Assembly (NCBI GenBank): GCA_009667805.1
Contig: CM019064.1
Location: 78,056,400 to 78,120,399, forward strand
Length of the DNA stretch: 64,000 nt
Reading direction: 5' to 3'
DNA from: Leptobrachium leishanense
Taxonomy: Eukaryota > Chordata > Amphibia > Anura > Megophryidae
A program made the position numbers and the translations under genes. Each line of letters opens with the position of its first letter. Position 1 is the stretch's first letter. Below, in pieces: positions 57,228 to 64,000 of this stretch. Under the pieces are notes generated by a model. It was not told the DNA's origin and ran no database searches. It worked only from the letters and a program-made list of their open reading frames with translations.

Positions 57228-60200
57228 ATGGCACCCACAACACCAACACATCTGACACTTTTCTCTATCAATGCCAGGGGTCTTAATACCCCGGAGAAAA
57301 GATCCTTTGCACTACGGGATTTTCATAGAGCCAAAGCCTCCGTAGTGTTCATACAGGAAACCCACTTTCGAGAAGGGTCTGCACCCACATTTACTGACTC
57401 AAGGTTCCCCCTGGGCTTCTCCAGCCACAATACCCTAGCCAAATCCAAAGGTACTGCAATACTATTTGCCAAATCCGTCCCCTTCTGTCATATAGCTACG
57501 CTTACAGATGGAGATGGCCGCTACGTGGTAGTGAAGGGCACGATCTCAGATCGCATGTATACCTTCGCTAACATATATGCACCGAACAAGAGCCAACATA
57601 AATTCTTAGCTAAATTCCTCACAACATTAAATGACTTTATGGAGGGCTGCCTGGTTTTGGGCGGGGACATTAACATCCCACTGGACCCCCTGCGCGACAC
57701 GTCAACGGGACGCTCTGCCGTCCCCACACATATCTTGCGCCGGATCGGCTCCCTCCTCCACTCGAACCGATTGGTGGATTGCTGGAGGGCACTCCATCCC
57801 GACGACAAAGACTATACTTTTTTCTCCCACCCAGCCCAGACCTACTCCAGACTGGACTATTTCTTTCTCTCCCACTACCATTTACAAGACCTCCAATCCG
57901 CAACAATTGGTAACCTAACCTGGTCTGATCACGCACCTATCATGATGACCCTCACCTCCCCGCTTTACCGGACCGCGGCCCCAACCTGGCGCCTTAACGA
58001 CTTTCTCCTCTCGGACCCGACTGTCACACAGGACTGCACATTGGCTCTAGAACACTACTTTACAGAAAACGCCAACCCAGACCTCTCTCCACTGACGATC
58101 TGGGAAGCACACAAATGTGTAGTGAGGGGCTTTTACATACAGAAGGCATCAGAGTTTAAAAGACAGAGATCGACTGCCATTTCCGATGCATTAAAGCGCA
58201 TAGCAACGTTAGAGACCCTACACAAAGGTTCCCTGGACCCGGACGACCTGATTGAACTGACCACAGCGAGGCGCGACTTGACCACCCTTTTAAATTCCTC
58301 CTATCACAGACGATGCCAACGTTCCAAAATGTTTTTTTTTGCTCACGGCGACAAGAGCGGGCGCCTCCTGGCACGCATGCTACAGAAACGGAGGGCTGCC
58401 TCCTACATTGCCAAGATCAGAGACTCACATAAAAAACTACATTATCTACCCAGCGACATCCAGTCCACCATTAGAACGTATTATGAATCCCTATATAACT
58501 TACCGGGCGCACCCCACGGCCAGGATAGGGCGACTAACAGAACTGATATCCATGATTATCTGACAACCCACCTGAAATGTAGGTTCCCACAGTCGACTGT
58601 GCGACTTCTTGAGTCGCCCCTCTCGACGGAGGAACTGGCCGGAGCACTGAAATCCTCAAAAACTGGTAAAAGCCCGGGACCAGACGGTCTCCCTTTAAAC
58701 TACTACAAACAATTTATAAAGACACTCTCACCACATTTTTTATTGGCCTTTAACTCGGTCCCGGAGGGGCGGCTTATTCCACCTCAGACCTTAGCTGCAA
58801 ACATTACCTTGATACCTAAAGACGGGAAAGACGCCGAACAGTGCGGAAGTTACCGACCCATCTCCCTCTTAAATTGTGATCTTAAATTATTTGCCAAAAT
58901 ACTCGCATCACGACTCTTACCCCACATCACTGACCTAATTCATCCTGACCAGGCTGGCTTTATTCCTGGCCGGGAAGCTAGAGATAACACCATTAGAGCC
59001 TTAACTCTCACACACAGAGCTCAACGCCGAGGGGAAGATTTGTTATTGTTGTCCACAGACGCCGAAAAGGCGTTTGACCGGGTCAACTGGGATTTTTTAT
59101 TTGCCACACTCGAACACATAGGTCTCGGTCCCCATTTATGTGCCTGGGTTTGAGCTCTCTACATTAACCCCACGGCCCGTGTCTGCGTAAACGGTATGTA
59201 CACTACCCCATTTAGGATCCGGAACGGAACAAGACAGGGCTGCCCCCTATCGCCCCTATTATTTACGTTGGCCCTGGAACCTTTCCTGGCGGCGGTGCGG
59301 GGCTCCCCAGATATCCGAGGTCTGAGAGTGGGTCCTACCGAGCACAAGATCGCGGCATACGCAGATGATCTGTTGTTCTTTGTCTCCCAACCGGAGACCA
59401 CATTGCCCAATGTTCTTCAGGCATTCCATCGTTATGGCCTACTCTCGAACCTGAAAATTAATTATACTAAATCATTTATACTTAACGTATCCCTACCCGC
59501 AAGCAGGGTCTCAGCCCTCACTCCACACTTCCCCTTTCAATGGGCCACTTCACGTATTAAATATTTAGGGATTTGGGTCACGCAAATCCCAGCCCACATG
59601 TTCCGCGACAACTTCCTTCCCATCCTGGACACTTTCGCTAACGACCTTGGACAATGGGACTATCCACATATCTCTTGGTTAGGGAGGGTCCAAGTACTTA
59701 AAATGCACCTACTGCCACGCATCCTATACTTATTCCAGACAATCCCTACCCACATCCCCAGTGCCTACTTTCGCACACTCCGCTCCCTGATGACCACATA
59801 TATATGGCGAGGTAGCCGCCCCCGACAAAGTTTTACCTGCCTAACTCTGCCTAAACTGGAAGGCGGTTTGGCGGTTCCAGACTTTTTCTTGTATTATAAA
59901 ACATGCCATATGGTTAGAGTGGTGGAGTGGGCGAGACTCGGCCAGACAAGGGCCTGGGGGGAGATTGAGGGGATCGAGGCGGGAGTCTCGGTTGCGACAC
60001 TCCCATGGCTACCCAGACGCCATGGGCTACGCCTAACACGCCCCTTGCTGTACACCTCGACGTCCTTGCGTATATGGCACCGGATGAGACAACCCCTGGG
60101 GCTTTCCTCGGACCCCTCTCCGCTCACCCCCCTGATACACCACCCCGACTTTTCTCCGGGCCTCAACCCCCTGGCCTTTCGAGACCTAATTAACGTGCCT

Positions 60201-61079
60201 ACACCTCGCATCCACCACGTATTCCCGAACGGTCGCTTCGTCACCTTGGGGGAACTGAAGGGAGGGGAAACTGTATCTCTCGCTCTCTACCTATCCTTCC
60301 AACAGATACTGAGCTTCATCAGAGCTATCCCACAACAGTCCCGTCTCAAACGACCCCTCACCGAGTTTGAAGTACTCTGCTCACGCCAAGGCCTATTGCC
60401 GCATGGTGTGTCCCGTCTTTACTCCCTTCTCCTACATGCTTCTAACATTCAACCTCCCGGATACATAGGGAGGTGGGAGACGGTGCTGGGAATATGCTTG
60501 TCTGAGGGGGAATGGAGTCGCATCTGTGACCTCACACATCACTGTTCTGTCTCCACAAGAATACAAGAGTCAGCCTATAAACTGCTTTCCATGTGGTATA
60601 GAACACCCCAAGTCCTTTGCCGAATGTACCCAGAGATTGATGATAGCTGTTGGCGCTGCGGTGACTCTCCAGGTTCACTCATACATATTTGGTGGGATTG
60701 CCCCTTAATACGCCCTTACTGGATTAAAATACATAGACTGCTGGGTCTTTTCCTAGACCCCCCGCCTGACCTTCTACCAGCACCAATGCTACTGCACCAC
60801 GTTCCGTACTCCAGGTACACGTATAAAAACTCCGTTGGCTTGCGTATTCTTAACACGGCAAAAAGCCTGATCCCCCTGTTCTGGCGGCGCCCCGACTGCC
60901 CCCCTCTCACACTCTGGCTGTCTAGAATGGAAGAACTCCATACTACAGAACATTTGTTCTTCACGGCCAATCACATGCTCTCCCGATACCTGACCATATG
61001 GTCCAGATGGCTCCTACTTTCCTCAGAGCCCGAATTTAAAGCGATACTGCTTGATGATTCTACCGTCAGCCCAATGTAG
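57228..61079 (+). pseudogene. L1-type ORF2: endonuclease and reverse transcriptase, one stop
   Basis: A frame of 1283 codons interrupted only by TGA at 59151-59153 (codon 642), inside the RT between the DAEKAFD and GTRQGCPLSPLLF motifs. APE endonuclease (about 1-240): LFSINARGLNTPEK, FIQETHF, LGGDINIPLD, YSRLDYFFLS, WSDHAPIMM. RT (about 480-760): GKSPGPDGLPLNYYK, ITLIPKDGKD, YRPISLLNCDLKLFAKILAS, DQAGFIPGREARDNT, catalytic AAYADDLLFF. The C terminus has a CCHC-like knuckle CWRCGDSPGSLIHIWWDC. As it stands, the product would be a truncated endonuclease with half an RT. The stop could be a CGA-to-TGA change, which is an inference. Confidence 0.92.
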
Positions 61080-61405
61080 AGGTGAGGGCGCAAACACTCT
61101 AGTGCCCATTTACTGACCAACTCAACACTGGTTTATCTGTGTTGTCAATGCTTGCACTTATATTGCCTGGGGTATGCCATGTACTGTGTCTCCCACCCTA
61201 TCCAACTCATTCTTCACTTCCCATCTTCCCGTTCTACCCCCACCCCCTGTTACCCCCCTATCAACACTCCCCTTGCATATATCACTGTGAAGTATGCTAT
61301 TTGACTGGCCTGCGTGCCGAGTAACGTGATGTTTTACGATCTTTTGTATATTATCTTCTATAAAACGAATAAACATATATTCACAAAAAAAAAGACTTCA
61401 CTGAC

Positions 61406-61775
61406 CTTTGTCCTTTTTCCCGCTTTTCCTGCCGAACCCCTCTTGTGTCCAGTACGTTGCCTACGGGCCTACGAGTCCCGTACTGCCCCCTTCCGTTCCC
61501 TTCCAGACGCGCCCCTGTTTTTATCCTTTTGCCCTCCCCACCGTCCGGTGGTTTCTGCTACTCTTGCTCGCTGGCTTATGGAGCTGGCAGGAGTCGACGT
61601 CACCTGTTTTGGGGCTCATTCCGTACGTAGTGCGGTGGCCTCCAGGGCAGTGTCTGTGGGCTGTCGAATTGAGGATATTATGCGGGCTGCCGATTGGTCA
61701 AGGGAATCCACTTTCCGCACATTGTATTTTAAACCTATTGCGACATTGTCGGATGCTGTCTTAGGACGGCGTTAA
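61406..61775 (+). pseudogene. DIRS tyrosine recombinase, catalytic C-terminus
   Basis: Resumes after the LINE: FVLFPAFPAEPLLCPVRCLR, then LARWLMELAGVDVTCFGAHS. Catalytic signature HSVRSAVASRA (H-x-x-R box), RAADWSRESTFRTLYFKP with W in the second histidine/tryptophan position and the nucleophile tyrosine in TLYFKP, ending LGRR and stop. This is the class of recombinase used by DIRS elements in place of an integrase. The exact 3' catalytic block is intact, but the gene upstream is frameshifted and split. Confidence 0.92.
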
Positions 61776-61779
61776 ACTT

Positions 61780-61879
61780 GCAAATAGGAGCCTCCGAGTA
61801 CATGACTTAGAATGCATAAATTTTCCTATTAACATGACGGAAAGTTTAAATTCTAATAATGACTCGGAGGCGAGTATTT
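61780..61879 (+). repeat. DIRS internal complementary region
   Basis: Left half (GCAAATAGGAGCCTCCGAGT to ACTTAG) is the complement of the element's extreme left end at about 48413-48451. Right half (CATAAATTTTCCTATTAACA to GCGAGTATTT) is the complement of the extreme right end (about 62401-62464), with no mismatch in the core. This region is thought to template the joining of the ends during circular cDNA synthesis in DIRS elements. Confidence 0.92.
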
Positions 61880-62237
61880 CCCACCCTTCCCTCCCTGTTC
61901 CTGTCCTGTCCTGCACACACCCGCATATGAGGTTTACATTCACGACTATTAAACTTCACACACTGTTCATGAGTAGTGTCTTTTATTCACACATTTAGCG
62001 CTGCTGTCAGTGTGCCTGTCTGAATGGGTATCTGTTTATGGACGTGCCGTGTTGGTGTATACACCCTGTTACGGCTCCGCCTCTAACTTCCATTCCGTGT
62101 CCCTTACTGTTTTTCAGCGTCCTAGATGGATTTACGTCTTCTGGCTATGCCTGATATCTTCGGATCCGGTTTGCCGTTAATTGTTTAAGCTGGTCCGTCC
62201 TAGTTGGCTTTTGTTGCCTTGTCGCAGGCTCGGAAGA
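61880..62237 (+). other. DIRS 3' non-coding region
   Basis: Between the internal complementary region and the right terminal repeat, T- and C-rich, no frame of interest. Confidence 0.5.
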
Positions 62238-62413
62238 GGAAGTGGAAGCTCCCGCAGTGGTTACTTGTACGTGGGATTGGGGCGGGACAAGGACTATGGG
62301 AGGGCCTCCCCATGCTGGGGAAGGGTTGTTTGTTTCTTCTGCTACATTTTTTTCAAAGTTAAAGCTTTGCTGCTGTTTGTGCAATAAAGGAAGAAATGCA
62401 AATACTCGCCTCC
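62238..62413 (-). repeat. DIRS right inverted terminal repeat
   Basis: Inverted partner of 48442-48619, about 95% alike by eye. The following 50 bp (to 62464) form the extreme right end and match the internal complementary region, not the left end. Confidence 0.85.
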
Positions 62414-62464
62414 GAGTCATTATTAGAATTTAAACTTTCCGTCATGTTAATAGGAAAATTTATG

Positions 62465-62800
62465 AGTTTTTATTGCTGTAGATTCTGATACACTGACACA
62501 CACCAAAAATTGCATTGCTGGGAGTTTTATTGCTGTGGATTCTGTGATACACACTGCATATTACTGTGAGTTTTATTGCCCTGGAGCTCTGGGATACACT
62601 CATACACACTGCACTTTACTGTGAGTTTTATTGCTGTGCAGTTCTGTGATATGCTCATACACAGTGCACATTTCTGTGGGTTTTATTGCTGTGCAGCTCT
62701 GATATGCTCATACAGAGTGCCCATTTCAGTGGGTTTTATTGCTGTACAGCTCTGTGATACGCTCATATGCAGTGCACGTTTCTGTGGATTTTATTGTTCA
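62465..62800. repeat. Minisatellite, right part
   Basis: About six diverged units of 50-63 bp sharing TGGGTTTTATTGCTGTGCAG and GCTCATACACAGTGCACATT-type words. Continues the array at 48296-48412, interrupted by the DIRS element. Confidence 0.8.
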
Positions 62801-63107
62801 ACCAATTAGAGCGGCTGTGATCCAGTATACTTGACATGCGTGGCTGTTCTTTGTAAAAATGCTTGAATTTAAACATTTCATAATTTTATTTATCTCAATG
62901 GATATATTTGAAATGGTATACAAAATATACAAGTAGGCACTTGGAAAAGGCGGAGCTCTAAGAGGAAAAGGTGGAGCTTAAAGAGGAAGGGTGGGGATTA
63001 ACCAGGAAGAGGTGTGCCCTTGACAGGAAGGGGTGCCTCAAATTTAAGTTAGGGGGTGCACGAGTTTAGTCAGGCCTAGGGCAGCACAAAACCTAAATAC
63101 ACCACTG
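62801..63107. other. Right interior and terminus of the hAT-like element
   Basis: Contains AGAGGAAAAGGTGGAGCTTA-like purine-rich repeats and ends at ACCTAAATACACCACTG. Confidence 0.6.
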
Positions 63108-63915
63108 AGAGGGGTGACACACTAGGTGAGGGTAACTAGTTTGGCATGGGAAGTAGTGGGGTGCATGTGGGCTGTAGGGAAGATGGAGTAAGAAATGTAC
63201 AGTGGAGAAATCATGGAGTGAGCTGAAAGGCTTCTCTAAAGTAATGTGTTTTCAGAGACTTCTTGAAGGACTGGAGAGGTGTGGAGAGTCTAATGTTGCA
63301 AAGGAGGGAGTTCCATAGAAAGGGGGCAGCTCAGGAGAAGTCCTGATGACGAGAGTTGGGTGCGGGCATGAGAAGATGACAGCAGATCATTGGCAGAGCA
63401 AAGTGGACAGGACGGGATATACCTGCTAATAAGGGAGGAGATGTAGGCAGAGGTGCGGTTATGGAGAGCTTTGTATGTGAGCACTAATATTTTGAATTGG
63501 ATTCTAAAGAAAACAGGGAGCCAGTGTAGAGATTGACAACGGGGCGCGGTGTGAGAGGTGCAGGAGGTGAGGTGGATAAGCCTAGCACAGGCGTTCATTA
63601 GATTACAGGGGAGAATCTGGGTTCTCTTAAGGCCAGCGAGAAGAAGGTTACAGTAGTCAAGGCAGCATATAATAAGAGTCCTGAGTAAGACAGAGACGGA
63701 CACATGCAATGTTTTTTAGGCGGAGGTAGCAAGATTTGGTTAGTGACTGAGTGTGAGGAGTGAAAGAGTTGAAAAAGACACCGAAGCAATAAGTCTGTGA
63801 GGTAGAAGTAATAGTGGCACAATTCACCTGAAGGGAAATGGGCGCAGGAATGTTGGCTTTAGAGGGAGGGAAGATGAGAAGTTCAGTTTTAGAGAAGTTG
63901 AGCTTCGTTCGGAGG
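63108..63915 (-). pseudogene. L2 LINE reverse transcriptase C-terminus, right part of split copy
   Basis: On the minus strand the peptide CCLDYCNLLLAGLKRT, then RLIHLTSC, SLHWLPVFFRIQFKILVLTY and KALHNRTSAYISSLI are the conserved C-terminal part of L2-type LINE ORFs. The 3' UTR follows and continues across the hAT-like element at 46541-46677. The 5' side is not clearly bounded before the window ends. Decayed. Confidence 0.85.
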
Positions 63916-64000
63916 ACAGACGGAATCGGAAGGAAGACGGCTTAAGAATTATCTCTGAATTGTGCAAGAGGTAAATGGGGAGTGAGTTCCCTTTGTCTAT

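Larger units (their letters stand above)
54939..61389 (+). mobile_element. Full-length L1/Tx1-type LINE
   Basis: 6451 bp, bounded by a perfect 16-bp duplication AAAAGACTTCACTGAC (54923-54938 and 61390-61405) lying in the DIRS recombinase gene. Starts GGGGGGGCGTGTCCGCGGC with AACCAAGATGGCCGC shortly after, a GC-rich start like full-length L1-type 5' UTRs, and ends with a short A tail. It has two ORFs, a 1.1 kb inter-ORF spacer and a 310-bp 3' UTR. The A-rich target on the opposite strand (TTTT/GT) fits target-primed reverse transcription. Perfect duplications and near-intact ORFs indicate a young insertion. Confidence 0.92.
48413..62464 (+). mobile_element. DIRS-type tyrosine-recombinase retrotransposon, twice interrupted
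   Basis: Spans about 14.05 kb; without the solo LTR and the LINE it is about 5.65 kb, normal for DIRS elements. Seen: inverted terminal repeats, an internal complementary region matching both outer ends, a gag-like frame, a pol with RT, RNase H and the DAM-like region, and a tyrosine recombinase. There is no DDE integrase and no flanking target duplication, as expected for this order. It inserted inside a minisatellite. Frameshifts and stops make it inactive. Confidence 0.92.
46678..63107. mobile_element. hAT-like element carrying a DIRS insertion
   Basis: Inverted ends CAGTGGTGTATTTTGG and the complement of CAGTGGTGTATTTAGG, with a perfect 8-bp duplication AGAGGGGT (46670-46677 and 63108-63115). 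It spans 16,430 bp, of which about 14 kb is the inserted DIRS, leaving about 2.4 kb of its own. It also holds a SINE fragment (46797-46857), family 1 copy F, a second unmatched CAGTGGTGTACTTAGG end at 47522, and a minisatellite. No transposase frame seen, so non-autonomous. Confidence 0.8.

Noticed and set aside
56163..57255. Short frames between ORF1 and ORF2
   Set aside because: None has a recognised domain; best treated as inter-ORF spacer.

Overview
This is a piece of vertebrate nuclear DNA, most probably from a frog. Two single-copy genes can be recognised from split coding exons with GT/AG splice sites: the last coding exon of an hsd3b7-like steroid dehydrogenase (+ strand, 4444-4853) and both coding exons of orai2, a store-operated calcium channel subunit (- strand, 30696-30472 and 17758-17210, joined in phase 0 across a 12.7 kb intron). 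The two genes converge tail to tail. Almost everything else is transposon. The amphibian assignment is an inference from the repeat mix: DIRS tyrosine-recombinase element, CR1-like and L2 LINEs, an L1/Tx1-type LINE, and many short elements with TTAA, TTA or 8-bp target duplications. Nothing bacterial is present, and I see no tRNA, rRNA or CRISPR.

Layout. 1-4.4 kb: a minus-oriented copy of a dispersed 0.6-0.8 kb repeat (family 1), a 236-bp near-perfect palindrome, and a direct duplication (1.6-2.1 and 3.1-3.4 kb), lying upstream of the hsd3b7 exon. 5.2-6.0 kb: a hAT-type non-autonomous element. 6.6-16.4 kb: family 1 copies, TTAA-flanked elements, a hairpin element, a CpG-rich inverted-repeat element and others. 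16.4-30.7 kb: orai2. Its single coding intron holds a CR1-like LINE that begins about 80 bp from the downstream exon, a second CR1-like 3' fragment, a TTA-flanked MITE, foldback elements and a hAT element. 30.7-46.5 kb: more MITEs, a solo LTR nested in an inverted-repeat element, a hairpin inside a hairpin, and tRNA-derived SINE copies.

46.5-63.9 kb is a transposon nest whose layers can be read from their junctions. A minus-strand L2 LINE is split by a hAT-like element (46678-63107, 8-bp duplication AGAGGGGT). A minisatellite inside the hAT-like element is split by a DIRS element (about 48413-62464) with inverted terminal repeats and a perfect internal complementary region. The DIRS is split twice: by a 1935-bp solo LTR (51189-53123, 4-bp duplication GTAG) in its reverse transcriptase, and by a full-length L1-type LINE (54939-61389, 16-bp duplication) in its recombinase gene. 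Removing both inserts leaves a DIRS of about 5.6 kb. The L1-type ORF1 is open, and ORF2 is broken by a single in-frame TGA.

I see no new defence-like or enzymatic system. The most notable items are the nest, the near-intact LINE, a roughly 40-bp module shared by two otherwise different transposon groups, and the hsd3b7/orai2 linkage.
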